From assembly GCA_033060915.1 (NCBI GenBank), contig CM065379.1, positions 30,833,318 through 30,897,317 of the forward strand: a stretch of 64,000 nucleotides of DNA. Direction: 5' to 3'. The stretch comes from Euryodendron excelsum. Lineage: Eukaryota; Streptophyta; Magnoliopsida; Ericales; Pentaphylacaceae. The position numbers and the translations under genes were made by a program. Shown piece by piece: positions 21,868-34,275 of this stretch. How positions within the stretch are numbered: the first letter of the stretch is position 1; the number at the start of each line of letters is the position of its first letter. Under the pieces are notes generated by a model. It was not told the DNA's origin. It was given only the letters and a program-made list of their open reading frames with translations, and searched no databases.

Positions 21868-21952
21868 AGCCTGGCACTACTAGCAGAGGCGCCAGTGCTT
21901 TTTTGCCAAAGGCGCCACTGCAAGCGGCGCCAGTTATAAATTCTGGGCAGTT
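21868..21952 (+). promoter_or_regulatory. Internal GGCGCC cluster plus TATA-like module (unit 2)
   Basis: GGCGCC palindromes followed by GTTATAAATTC, about 180 bp before LTR C. Resembles the LTR core promoter in order and orientation. Conserved with 12170-12245. Confidence 0.5.
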
Positions 21953-22090
21953 TTGCCCTTTTTCCCGCCAAAACTCGTTTTCGAAGGCCTTTTTGGCCCA
22001 TTATCCGTTTTCGACCCCCGTTGTCGAAAGATTTCGAGTGTCCGTCCCTCCGACTGCCTCGCGGTCAACATGGGACACTTACTCTTATCG

Positions 22091-22132
22091 TTTTCAGTCT
22101 TTGACAAGCAAAGACAAAAAAAGAGGGGCAGC
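22091..22132 (+). other. Weakened hairpin and polypurine tract before LTR C
   Basis: Arms 22091-22103 and 22109-22121 still pair except for two mismatches. The purine tract AAAAAAAGAGGGGCAGC ends at 22132, directly before TGTAAGC. Confidence 0.75.
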
Positions 22133-22334
22133 TGTAAGCACCCCATTTTTGATCGCTCGGCAGTTTACACTCCGTCCAGACTTGTTTTCAAGTCACTGTG
22201 GGCATATCCCAATCGAAACCAATTCTCTAGGTCCAAATTCTTTCTCTCCATCGCTTCATGGGTCTGTCGGGCCCAAATAGAGGCAAAATAACCAAAATGC
22301 CCTTAGGGGCATTGTCCTTTCCAAAATATTTTCA

Positions 22335-22612
22335 ATCCCACTCTCGAGATAGTTTATTCCTAGAGACGATTCCAATCCAGGCACGTTTCTTTAGAGACGG
22401 TAAGACCCCTTTCCAAACCCACTCTCGAGACAGTTTATTCCTCGAGACGGTTCCAATCCAGGCACGTCTCTTTGGAGATGGTAAGACCCCTTTCCAAACC
22501 CACTCTCGAGACAGTTTATTCTTCAAGATGGTTCCAATCCAGGCACGTCTCTTCGGAGACGGCAATACCCCTTCCAGTCCCACTCTCGAGACAGTTTATT
22601 CCTCGAGACGGT
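22335..22612 (+). repeat. 81-bp minisatellite in LTR C (about 3.5 copies)
   Basis: Same unit and dyads as in the other LTRs. Copy number is lower than in A or G. Confidence 0.85.
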
Positions 22613-22800
22613 CCGAGTAGCAAAACTACTCACAAAACCATTAGAGTATCGAAAATACTCACAAATTATCAACCCCGTCCAAGTAGCGGAAATACTCACA
22701 AATCATCAACCCCGTCCGAGTAGCAGAAATACTCACAAATCATCAACCCCGTCTGAGTAGCGAAAATACTCACATCGTTAGAGTGGCGGAAACACTCAAA
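22612..22800 (+). repeat. GAGTA/TACTC repeats in LTR C
   Basis: Units GAGTAGCRAAAATACTCAC interleaved with ATCAACCCCGTC. Confidence 0.7.
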
Positions 22801-22869
22801 ACCCAGGTCAACACCAGTGTCTGTTAGCCTACTTTGGTGAAAAATGTCCAAATTGTCCTGTGGACATTT

Positions 22870-23500
22870 TTCGAGACTTTCCGGTCAAGATGACCATTTT
22901 GCCCCTAGGCATCCAAACGCCCAGGGAACCACACCGGCTCTGGGTATCAAACCGGTAATGTCCCGAGAATACTTTTTATAGTCTTCTCATACCTTTCCAG
23001 ATCATTCCGAGTCAGTTCCGGCCAACCCGGCATAAAATGACCGTTTTGCCCCTGGAGGGCCGGTCTCCTTTTTCGACCACACCGGCTCTGGGTATCAAAC
23101 CAGTAACCTCCTGAGACTACTTTTTATAGTAATCTCAACTCCCCTTTACCTTTCCGGATCATTTCGAGTCAGTCCCGGCAAACTCGGTACAAAATGACCA
23201 TTTTGCCCCTAGTGGGTCGGTCTCCTTTTCCGACCACGCCGGCTCTGGGAAAATTCTAAATAATGTTTCCAGATCCCAAGTCTTCTCCTGGGACAGTCCG
23301 AGTTTGTCCCGGCAGTTTTCCAGTCCGATTGACCGTTTTGCCCCTAAGGGCCCGGTCAACCTTCCTGACCCATTTTGCCCTCGCTTTTCAAGTCAAATAC
23401 CTCCAGGATACTATTTTAAGTGTTCCTGCTCCTTTCTGACCTTCCGGGTCATTCCCGGCTCTTTCAAATCATTCCCGGACTTTCCAGAGTCACTCCTAGT
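22870..23500 (+). repeat. 157-bp units in LTR C (about 4)
   Basis: Repeats of the ACCGGCTCTGGGTATCAAA / TTTTGCCCCTAG / CATTCCGAGTCAG pattern. The last unit is diverged and runs into the GGCGCC cluster. Confidence 0.75.
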
Positions 23501-23594
23501 GAAGCCAGGCTAAAAATTGCATGGTAGTCACTACTATAGGCGCCCAAATCTAGTCAAAGATACGTTGCTTGCCGACTTATAAAATTTCCTAAGT

Positions 23595-23681
23595 GGCTAG
23601 CGCCACTAGTAGTGGCGCCAAGAGAAATTTTGCCCTGGCGCCACTGCAACAGGCGCCAGGTTTGTCCAACTTCTATAAATA
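23595..23681 (+). promoter_or_regulatory. LTR C core promoter: GGCGCC cluster and TATA box
   Basis: Four GGCGCC-type sites (TAGCGCCAC, TGGCGCCA, TGGCGCCAC, AGGCGCCAG), then TATAAATA at 23674-23681. The TATA box lies about 1.54 kb into the LTR, leaving about 3.45 kb for R and U5. Transcription start predicted near 23705. Confidence 0.7.
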
Positions 23682-23764
23682 CAAAGCCTCATTCAACGTG
23701 AAAGAGGTCTGCAAACTTAACCTAAAAATCCTATATTTCGATATACAGAGCTCGAGCACCTCCT

Positions 23765-23820
23765 AAACCCTAGCCTCCCTAGGTTTTCCAAACCCTAGCC
23801 ACCATACATAAACCTTAGCC
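23765..23820 (+). promoter_or_regulatory. Telo-box cluster in LTR C
   Basis: AAACCCTAG at 23765-23773 and 23790-23798, with a variant AAACCTTAG near 23810, about 90-140 bp downstream of the TATA box. Telo-boxes are known near starts of plant housekeeping genes and are bound by telomere-repeat-binding factors. A role here is inferred. Confidence 0.5.
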
Positions 23821-24289
23821 TCCTATACACTCATACACACCCCCATACACTCATACCCTAGCCTTCAACCATCCTTTGAAGACTGGAAGAGCTGCCGTTT
23901 AAAGCTTGAAGACACCCCTTGAAGGTTGAAGAAGAAGATCAAGACAAAGATTGAAGATTGAAGACAAGCAAGGCGCGCAAAATAAACAAGACATACGGTA
24001 GGCTCCCTATTTAAATTTTCGCACTTCCCCCCCTCTCTCTTCTCTCTCCTAACCCACTTGGGTTTTCTCTATTTTAATCCCCCATCTCTTTCCCGCCCTT
24101 TCTTTGCATGCTTGAAACAAGGGGATTCCCAGTCCATGTGTAGGATTGGGCTATTGGAGAGTCACCGTGTCGGGGGCTTTCTTCTAGTCTAACCAAAGAC
24201 CACGTGGGTCCGGCCCCCTTGATTATCTGGTGAAGCCTTAACCTTGTATGTTCACGACCCCAAATTGTATTGTGCATATAATAATCTTG

Positions 24290-26610
24290 CATCTTCCAAA
24301 ATTCGTTTTCAAACTCGTTTTCAAAATCGTTTTCAAACTTGTTTTAAAATTGCATCAAAATCTCTTTTTCAAAAACTTGTTTTCAAAATCACAATCCTAG
24401 GGTGATTCTAGCCTTTCCATGGCTAGGGTTACTTTAGGAAAGTGTTACATTTAAAGTGACCAATATGGTCCATATTTTCAAAACTGTTTTCCTAAAGTGG
24501 TTCTAACCTCCTTATGGTTAGAATTGTTTTAGGAAAGTGAGACATTTTCATACTTTCCAAAAAACTCTCTCTTCAAAAATCTCTTCCTAAAAATCTCTTT
24601 CTCAACATACTTTCCTAAAACTCTCCTCTCCAAAGTTGTTTTCAAAAACTCGTTCCAAAATCTATTTTTCAAAACTCCCTTTTTCAACTCGTTTCCAAAA
24701 TCCTCTCCCCAAAATCCACTTTCTAAAAACTCTCTCCAAAAACTTTCTTAAAAACTCTCTTTCTAAAAATCTTCCTTCTAGAAACTCCACTTTAGGATTT
24801 TTCCTCCCAAAATCTATGTTTCCAAAAACACACTTTCCAAAAGCTCCTTATCTCCAAAAACTCTCTTTCCAAATTCACTTTCCAAAAACTCCTCCCTAGG
24901 ATTTCCTTCCAAAAACTTGTTTCCAAAAGCGTACTTTCCAAAAATCTCTTTTCCTTAGAGCCTAATTCAAGCCCTAGAATCCACAATTAGGAAACCCTAA
25001 TTTTCTTCCCAAAAACATGATTTTCAAACTTTGTCCCGAACCTAGGTTTCCAAAACCTCTTGTTTTCACATCCAAACGATACATGTTTCCAAAACCTATT
25101 TTCTACGTCGAAACTATGGTTTTTCAAATCTAGGGTTTCTAAAACCTCCATTTCCAAATCCTTGCCAAATCAAATCTTCCTTTTAGGGAACTGAATCAAT
25201 TCTTCCCCGTTTAGGAAACTAGATACTATCCTCCGTTTTTGAAAACGAGATCAAACCTTCCCTTTTAGAAACAAAATCCAATCCTTTCCTAATCCGACCT
25301 TTTTCTTAATTCAAATCCTTCCTCAACTTCCACTTTCCTAAACCCTAAGTTTCCAAAAACTTGAACATAAAAATCTTTCCTAATTCAACCCTTTCCTAAT
25401 TCAACCCCCTTTCCAAATCTTAACTTTCTAAATTCAAGCTTTTAAACCTTTCCTAAATTCAAACCTTTCTTAATTTCAAGATTTTCTAAAACTCTAAAAC
25501 TTTCTAAAATCTTAAATCTTTCTAAACTCTAAAACTTTCTAAATCCTAAACTTTTCAAATTTCAAATCTTTTCAAATCCAAAGTTTCCTAAATTCAAAAC
25601 TTTCTTAAGTTAAATCTTTCTAGACTTCCAAGCTTTCTAAATTCTAAATCTTTCCAAAACTTCAACATCTTTCCAAATCTAAAACTTTCTTATTTTCAAA
25701 ACTTCCTTATTTTCAAAACCTTTCCTTTTTCAAAACCTTTCTTAAAATAGGAGCTTTCTTAATTCAAAACTTTCCCTTTTCTTAATTCAAACATTTCCTA
25801 AATTGAAAATTTCCCTTTTTCAAACCTTTCCAAAAATGAAACTTTCCAATTTTCAAAACTTCCCTATTTCAAAACTTTCCAATTTTTAAAACTTTCCTAA
25901 GTCGAAAATTTTCCTAATTCAAAACTCTCCAAAAGTGAAACTTTCCTAATTCCAAAACTTTCCAAAAATGAAAACTTTCCTAAAATGACACTTTTCTAAA
26001 ACAGAAGTTTCTTAAATCGGACTTTTTCTAATTCAAACATTTCCTAAATCCAATCTTCCCTGATTTCCTAAACCTTCCAAGTCAAGTCAAATATTTTCTA
26101 AGTCTCTTCTCTTTCCTAAGCCTAGGTTTCTTAAACCTCCATCTTTCCAAAACAAGTCTAAATCTCTTTTCCCAATTTTATCTGTTCAAATCAAAATTCA
26201 TTCTTTTCAAATTTTAAAATTCTAAATTCCAATTTTCAATTCTCTATTCAAAGTTCATTCTCTCAATTTTCCAATTCAAATTTCAATGCAATCTCTTTCT
26301 TCTAATCAAACATTCTATTTTCAATCGGACTCTTGTCCGAACTACGACTGACCTAATTCTCTCAAAGGGATACGTAGGCAACCTTCATAGGTGCGGTCAC
26401 AATACTTTTCAAACTTTCAATTCCACCCTCATGGGTGCGGTTTCCAAAATCTTTTCAAATCTAAAATTCCAATTTCAAATTTTCTATTTTCAAAATTTCT
26501 ATTTTCAAATTTCTACTTTCAATTTTCAAACTTTCCAATTTCAATTCTATCTCTTCAAATCTTTTTTCAAATCAAATTAACTTCTTTTCAAATCTCTTTT
26601 CTAAATCAAT
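24290..26610 (+). repeat. Strand-biased low-complexity tract in LTR C
   Basis: Plus strand nearly lacks G. Made of A/T/C words such as AAACTTTCCTAATTC with loose 15-20 bp periodicity. Sense-strand equivalent of 1913-4330. Confidence 0.85.
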
Positions 26611-27167
26611 TCTCTTTCCTTACACTTGCATACCATGCATCATGTTAGTTTTCAAGCATTGTTTTTCAAAGTAGATAGGATTGAACCATTAGTTAGTTAA
26701 AGACTCTCATAGGTGAATCTAGGGTAGATTGACATGTAGGTACCGAAAGGGCGGAGTAGGGTGATGGCTTAGTGTGTCTTCCCTACATGTAACCAACCTC
26801 CGAACCTAGATCACTGATTTCAAAGACCAAAAGGAGTTATTTTTCAAAAAGGGCTAAATGTTCTCCAAAGGTTGCCAAATAACCTGTTTTTCTTAAAAAC
26901 CCTCTCTCGAGGAGATATTTTCAAATTGTTTTCCAAAAACCCTTAGTGTAGTCTTCGGATTATTCTTAGTTTTTAGGTGACCTAACTCACCTTAATCAAG
27001 TTAGGTGGCGACTCCGAATCTTTTTCAAAAGCCCTTTATTCAAACCAGTTTTTCAATTCAAACCTAGTCGCACTCATTCTTTTAGGAGAATGAGTTCTAA
27101 CGAGAGAGTACAATGTTTTTTCCACTTGTGTGTGTATTCCTCGAGTGCGAAAAATCTGGGTGCGACA

Positions 27168-29986
27168 CTCATCCTCCCAGAAGGACAAATGCGAATTTTT
27201 GAAATGGAATTGATTAGGGCTTTTGAAAAGGTTTTTGGAGTCGCCACTGAACATATTTAAAGATGTGCTAGGTTATCTACACCAAGTAAAATCCGATGGT
27301 TAAACTTAGGTTTTGGAAAGTATTTTTGAAAAAACATCCTCATGAGAGGGTTTTAGAAGGTAGGGTTGTTCCACAACTATAGAAATGTTGGAAAGCCCTT
27401 TTGAAAATTAACTCTAGTTTTGGTCTTTGAAACAGAAATTCTTAAGTTCGGGAGTTGGTTACGTGTAAGGAAGATTTCCTAAAACTATCACCCTCCTCGC
27501 CCTTGCGGTACCAATATGTCTATTCACCTTTTACTCACCTGATTATGACTCACCGGTTACCTATATTTAATGCTATCCACTTAGAAAACTTTTGAAAACA
27601 AAGTTTGAGAAAAAGAGTTTGAATGATGGAATTGAGTTTGAAAATGGTTATGGAATTGGAAGTTTGGAAAGGGTTGTGGAATAGGAAATTTGAAAAGGGC
27701 TGTGACCACACCCCATGAAGGGTTGCATATGTATCTCCTTAAAGAGGATCAGGTTAGCCGTAGTTCAGATAAGAGTCCGAAAGAGTTTTTGAAATGGGTT
27801 TCTATTTCTAGAAAGTTTCTATTTTTAGAAAGTTTTCTTTTCAGGAAAGTTCGAGTTTGAAAATGTTTCCATTTCAAGAAAGTTTGACTTTGAAAGATTT
27901 TCTTTTCAGGAAAGTTGGATTTTGAAAATGTTTCCTTTTCAGGAAGATTAGATTTGGAAATACTTCCTTTTCAAGAAGATTTGGTTTGATTTTAAAATGT
28001 TTTTTTTTAGGAAGATTGGATTTGATTTTGAAATGTTTCTTTTTCAGGAAGACTTAACTCGATTTGAAAAGATTGAGATTTGATTTGAAAAGATTCAATT
28101 TAAGAATTTTGAGAAGATTTTATTTCCTTTTTGAAAAAGGTTTGTTTCTTTTTTTTTAAAAAAGATTTGATTTGTTTCCATTAGGAAGGATTTGAAAAGG
28201 TATGGAAGATTTGAGAGGGTTTGAAAAGATTTATAAAGGTATTATTTCCTTTTTCAAAAAGATTTGACTTGCTTAAAAAGGTAAATTTGGATTGTTTCCA
28301 AATTGGGAGGAATCGATGTAGGGTTTAAATTTGGAAGATTTGAAAATGGATTGATTTGAGAGATTTGAAATCGAAAGTTTTGATTTGACTTATTTAAAAA
28401 AGAAAGTATGAAAAGAAAAGGTTTGATTGATTTGGAAATTGAAGATTTTGAGGGTTTGAAAAAGGTATGATTTTGGTTTGAAAAAGGAATGTTTCTAAGT
28501 TGGCAAAGATAAGATTTTCTTAGGATTGAACTTCAAGGGTTTAACAAATGCGAGTTTTGTAAATGGTTCAAAAATTGAGTCTTTTGAAAATATGTTTTAG
28601 GGCCCGAAACCCTAACTTGAATTTTAGACATCCAAATGAATATCGCACCTTGCCTAAAGCCATTTTAGCCATTAGAAAGAATCCCTTTAGGCTCATGACT
28701 TTGAAAAATAATAAAGGCACGAGGCAAAAAATGTAGACCTTTTTGGGTCGTTTTGAATATCACACGTTTTTTGAGACAACCTTAGTCATGGAATAACTAG
28801 GATTGTTTCGGGATTGTGTTTTTTTGAAAAAGAAAACAATATAGGCTATTAGAAGCCATTTCAAATGTCACACTTTTCTAGGAAAATCCTAACCTTGAAA
28901 GGGTTAGGATTAACCTAGAATTGTAGTTTTTAGAAAGCAACTTTGAAATACGTTTTTAGGGATAAAGAGATGACAAAAATGCAAATGATAGTAACAACAT
29001 GAATCATACAAGGCTAGATATCACCACATTACAAGAGGGCCTTAAGGTCATACCATGAGGCGAGTGAAAGTCAATAAAGGAGTCTCGATCGGTAGTCTGC
29101 TCTCGACATGGACTTAGCGTCCTCTTGTACTAAGCATGCAAAAAAGGGGGGTTTAGAAGATGGGAGTTAAAACTGAGAAGAACCCAAGTGGGCTCAAAGG
29201 GAGAAGAAAGAGTGAGGAATACAGAAAGCTATATAGAGGATTACTTTATCTTGTTTCTTCTTTCTTTGATTGAGGCTCGGGCCTTGGTCTTGAGAAGACG
29301 TCAGGAGCTTGCAGGCAATGGGGCAGACATTCAATGGAGCTTGGAGCATAAGGCTTCGAAGCTTCGGGCTAGGGCTTAGCCAATAGGACTTCAAGGGAGA
29401 GAGATAGGGCTCTAGGAGCTGTCTGAAGAGAGGGGGAGAGTTTTTAGATATTTGTTTTAACCAAAAATAGTGAGGGGGTAGGTCTGTATTTATAGTGCAA
29501 AAACAGGGGGGCTGTGCGTGACTCTTAGTGGTGCATGGCTTAAAGTTGGTCGTGCACCATTAAGAGTGATGCATGGAGATTTAATAAGGGCTTAAAAAAA
29601 GGCTAGATATGGGGCTGGTCAATTTGTAACCAATTCTGGTGGTTTATGCGCTACTATTAGTGGAGCATGGCTAAAGAATAGTCATGCTTCACCCGACGTG
29701 GAGCAGGGAGGTTCTGGTTTGAAAAAAGAAAGTGCCGGACAGTGGGGCCCAGCAAAAAATGGAAGGGGAAACTCTAGACAGTGTCCCAAAGTTTGCCGGT
29801 TTGGTTCCCGAAGTCAGTATGGTTGAAGAGAGTGACCGGGGATGACCAAGATTGACTGGGGATGACTTGGTTGACCAGAGTTGACTGGGGTTGACCAAAG
29901 TTGACTATGATTGACCAGGGTTGACTGGGATTGATCAGACTAGGGTGTTGTCAGTTTAATACCCAGAGCCGATGTGGTTTCCTAGG
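27168..29986 (-). mobile_element. Older LTR H, left piece (3' LTR of element H)
   Basis: Diverged minus-strand family LTR. Its first 70 or so bases are missing, cut by LTR C. It keeps AACTCATCCTCCCAG-type start sequence, a shortened low-complexity tract (27590-28960) and a TATA box on the minus strand at 29487-29494. The GGCGCC sites have decayed to forms such as GTGCATGG. It is interrupted after GTGGTTTCCTAGG by solo LTR D and continues at 52321. The joined reading across the insertion matches the intact family LTR, which supports the call. Confidence 0.8.
29487..29494 (-). promoter_or_regulatory. TATA box of LTR H
   Basis: Minus-strand TATAAATACAGACC context, as in the younger LTRs. The flanking palindromes have decayed. 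Confidence 0.55.
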
Positions 29987-30559
29987 TGTCACACCCAGAT
30001 TTTTTGCACTCGAGGAATACTCACATGAGCGGGAAAAACACTGTACTCTCTCGTTAAAACTCACCCTCCTAGGAGAATGAGTGTGACTAGATTTGAATTG
30101 AAAATAAATTTGAATAAAGGGCTTTTGAAAAAAGTTTGGAGTCGCCACCTAACTTGATTAAGGTGAGTTAGATCACCTAAAAACTAAGCATAATCCGAAA
30201 ACTACACTCAGGGTTTTGGAAAACGATTTTGAAAATATCTCCTCAAGCGAGGTTTTTTTTAGGAAAGCAAGTTGCTTGGCAACCTTTGGAAAACATTTAG
30301 TCCTTTTTGAAAAATAACTCCTTTTTGGTCTTTGAAAACAGTGATCTAGGTTCGGAGGTTGGTTACGTGTAGGGAAGACACACTAAGCCATCACCCTACC
30401 CCGCCCTTTCGGTACCTACATGTCAGTCTACCCTAGATTCACCTATGAGAGTCTTTAATTAACATATGTTCAATCCTATCCACTTTGAAAAACAATGTTT
30501 GAAAAGAAGCTAACATGATGCATGATATACATGTGCAAGAAAAGAGACTTGATTTGGAA

Positions 30560-32960
30560 ATAGATTTGAAAAGAAGAATTTGATTTGAAAAGAAAGAGAT
30601 TTGAAAAGATAGAGTTGAAATTGGAATGTTCGAGAAATTAGAAATAGAGATTTGGAAATAGAAATTTGAAATTGGAAGTTTGAAAATAGATTGGAGATTT
30701 GGAAAGATTTTGTGGAAATAGAAACTTGAAAAATGTTGTGGAATTTGAAATTTGAAAAATGTGGAGATAGAGACTGGAAAATTATGGTGACTGCATCCTG
30801 AGGGTTGCCTACGTATCCTTTTGGAGGAATCAGGTCAGTCGTAGTTCGGATAAGAGTCCGATTGAAAATAGAAGTTTGGATTGGAAGAAAGAGATTTTGA
30901 TTGGAGAGAGGATTTGATTTGAACTTAGAATAGAAGGTTGGAAATTGGAATTTAGACTTTTGGAATTGAAAAGATTAGACTTTGATTTGGGAAGACAGAA
31001 CTTGGAAGAAAGATTTAGACTTGTTTTGGAAAGATGGAGGATTAGGAAACCTAGACTTAGGAAAGATAGGAGACTTAGGAAAGAATTGAGATTTAGAAAG
31101 ATTTGACTCGAATGTTGGACTTGGAAGATTAGGGAGGACTAGATTTAGGAAAGGTTTGAATTAGGGAAGTTTCAAATTAGGAAAGTGTCATTTTAGGAAG
31201 GTTTCAGAATTAGGAAAGGTTTTGAAATTAGGAAAGTTTTAAAATAGGAAAGGTTTGAATTAAGAAAGTTTCAACTTAGGAAAGTTTTGAATTAAGAAAG
31301 TTTCAACTTAGGAAAGTTTTGAATTTGGAATGTTTTGAAATAGGGAAGTTTTGAAAATTGGAATGTTTTAGAAAACAAGGAAGTTTTGAAAATAAGAAAG
31401 TTTTGAATTTAGAAAATTTTGAAATTTGGAAAGGTTTGAAATTTAGAAAGTTTAAGATTTGGAAAGATTTAGGAAGTTTAGAAGAATTTACTTAAGAAAG
31501 TTTTGAATTTAGAAAACTTCGAATTTGAAAAGATTTGAAATTTATAAAGTTTAGGATTTAGAAAGTTTTAGAGTTTTAGAAGATCTTGAGATTGGGAAAG
31601 GTTTGAGTTTAAGAAAGATTTGAAAATTTAGATTTGGAAAGTTTAGATTTGAAAGGGTTGAATTAGGAAAGATGTGGAAGTTTAATGTTTAAGGAAAGAT
31701 TTGAAAGTTTTAGGAAACTTATGGTTTAGGAAGGTAGAAAATTAGGAAAGATTTGAATTAGGAAATATTTAGATTTTGAGTTTTAAAATTTAGGAAAGAT
31801 TGTTATGTTCAAGTTTTGGAAACTTAAGATTTAGGAAGGTGGAAGATTAGGAAGGGGTTTAATTAGGAAAGATTTACACAAGGAAGGGATTGGATTTTGT
31901 TTCTAAAAGAGAAGGTTTGATTTTGCTTCCAAAAACGGAGGATTGAATCTAGTTTCCTAAATGGGAAGATTGGATTCGAGTAAGGATTTGGAAAGGAGAA
32001 GTTTTAGAAACCCTAGATTTGGAGGACAATAATTTTGACATAGAAAAGAGGTTTTTAGAAACCTAATTTTGACGTAGAAAACGGGAGTTTTTGGAGACCT
32101 AGTTTTGGGGCAAGATTAAAATCATGTTTTTGGAAAGAAAATTAGGATTTCCTAATTGTGAGTTCTAGGGTTTGACTTGGGCATCAAGAAAAGAGTTTTT
32201 TCGAAAGTGTGTTTTTTGGAAATAAGTTTTTGGAAGGAAATCCTAGAGAGGAGTTTCTAGAGGGAAGATTTTGGAAAGAGAGTTTTTTAGAAAGATTGTT
32301 GGAAGAAGATTGTTGGAGAGAGTTTTTAGAAAAGTGAATTTAGGGAGTATTTTTAGAAAGTGAATTTTGAGGAGAGAAAGTTTTTGGAAAGAGATCCTAG
32401 TGAAGAGTTTTGTAGAAAGAGATTTTTAAGAAAGAGATTTAGGAAGAGGTTTTTCTAATAAGGAAACTTAGGGAACGTTTTTGGAAAGTGGACTTTGGGG
32501 AGAGTGTTTTGAAAAGGAGTTTAAAAAGAGAAGTTTTGAAAAATAGATTTTTGGAGGGAATTTTTAAAAACAACTTTGGAAATAAGAATTTTTAGAAAGT
32601 ACGTTGAAAGAGGAGGTTTTAGGGAAGAGATTTTTGAAAATAGAGTCTTTAGAATGTACAAAAAATGTCTCACTTTCTTAAAGCGATTCTAACCATAGGA
32701 AGGCTAGAACCACTTTAGAAAAGTGGTTTTGAAAATAACAAAGGTTTGAAAATATGGACCATAAAAGTCACTTTAAATGTAACACTTTTCTAAAGCAATC
32801 CTAGCCATAGAAAAGCTAGAATCACCCTAGGGTTGTGATTTTGAAAACATGTTTTGAAAAAGAGGATTTTGATGCAATTTTGAAAACAAGTTTAATGCAA
32901 ATTTTGAAAATGGGTTTGAAACGATTTTTGGAAGATGCAAGATCATGATATGCACAATGC
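30560..32960 (-). repeat. Strand-biased low-complexity tract in LTR D
   Basis: C-poor plus strand, GGAAAGTTTGAATTAGG-like words. Same position in the LTR as in the other copies. Confidence 0.8.
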
Positions 32961-33659
32961 AAATTTGGGGTCGTGAACATACAAGGTTAAGGCTTCACCA
33001 CATAATCAAGGGGGCCAAACCCACGTGGTCTCCGGTTAGCCTAAAGGAAAGCCCCCGACACAGTGACCCTCCGATAGTCTAATCCTACACATGGATCGGG
33101 AGTCCCCTTGTTTCAAGCATGCAAATAAAGGGGGGGGGGGAAAGAGATGGGGGATTAAAATAGAAAAAACCCAACTGGGTTAGGAGAGAGAAGAGAGAGG
33201 GGGGAAGTGCGAAAATTTAAATAGAAAGCCTACCGTATGTCTTGTTTATTTTGCGCGCCTTGCTTGTCTTCGATCTTCGTCTTGATCTTCGTCTTCAATC
33301 CTCAAGAGTTGTCTTTAATCTTCAAACTTCAGATTGTAGCTCTTCAAGTCTTCAAAGGAGGGTTGGAGGCTAGTGTATAAGTGTATGGGGGTGTGTATGA
33401 GTGTATATGAGGTTTAGGGTTTGCGTATGGTGGCTAGGATTTGGAAAACCTAAAGAAGCTAGGGTTTAGGGGGTGTTCGAGCTCTATATATCGAATATTG
33501 GTGCCACTACTACAGGCGCCATGCCATTTTTTGGCTTGGTGCCACTACTAGTGGCGCCAGCCATTTAGGAAATATTTAAGGTCGGCAAGCAACGTATCTT
33601 TGACTAGATTTGGGCGCCTGTACTAGTGACTACCATGCAATTTTTAGCCTAGTTTCACT

Positions 33660-34275
33660 AGGAGTGACTCCGAAAAGTCCGGGAATGATTTGAAGAGGCC
33701 GGGATTGACTCGGAAGGCCAGAAAAGAGTAAGAACACCTAGAATAGTGTCCCGGAGGTATTTGACTTGAAAAGTGAGAATAGGATGTGTCAGAAGGGTTG
33801 ACCGGGCCTTTAGAGGCAAAATGGTCAATCGGATCGGGAAGTTGCCGAGACGAACTCGGACTGTCCCAAAAGAAGACTTGAGACTTGAAAACATTATTCA
33901 AAATGTTCCCAAAGGTTGCCGGTTTGATTCCCAAAGTCGGTATGGTCGGAAAAGGAGACCGGCCCACCAGAGGCAAAACGGTCATTTTGTACCGGGTTTG
34001 TCGGAACTGACTCGGAACGATCCAAAAGGACAAAGGAAGGTCGAGAATACTATAAGAAGTATTCTCGGGAGGTTACCGGTTTGATACCCAGAGCCGGTGT
34101 GGTCGGAAAGGGAGACCGGTCCACTAGGGGTAAAACGGTTATTTTGCACTAGGTTTGCCGGAATTGACTCGGAATGATCCCAGAAGGTAGTAGAAGGTTA
34201 AGAATACTATAAGAAGCAATCTCAAGAGGTTACCGGTTTGATACCCAGAGCCGGTGTGGTTCCTGGGGCATTCGA
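33660..34275 (-). repeat. 157-bp units in LTR D (about 4)
   Basis: Regular blocks of GCCGGTGTGGTC, GGGGCAAAACGG and CTCGGAATGATCC-type sequence. Confidence 0.75.

Larger units (their letters stand above)
14212..22132 (+). mobile_element. Complete internal region of giant-LTR element (unit 2)
   Basis: 7.9 kb between LTR B and LTR C. Order: primer site, leader with hairpin, gag pseudogene, non-coding block, antisense PMD pseudogene, AT-rich flank, GGCGCC/TATA module, hairpin, purine tract. No protease, RT, RNase H or integrase resemblance in any frame. With its two LTRs the unit spans 12435-27167 (14.7 kb). It belongs to the gag-only class of non-autonomous elements. Confidence 0.85.
22133..27167 (+). 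mobile_element. LTR C, complete giant LTR (3' LTR of unit 2)
   Basis: 5,035 bp, TGTAAGCACCCC to GGTGCGACA, preceded by a purine tract. On the right it is followed by CTCATCCTCCCAG, which is the interior of an opposite-strand family LTR (H) and not a primer site, so the element ends here. From its start: 81-bp units, GAGTA repeats, 157-bp units, GGCGCC cluster, TATA at 23674, telo-boxes, about 2.3-kb low-complexity tract, conserved 3' end. Confidence 0.92.

Noticed and set aside
23765..23820. Interstitial telomere repeat
   Set aside because: Only isolated AAACCCTAG words and not tandem TTTAGGG. Treated as telo-boxes.
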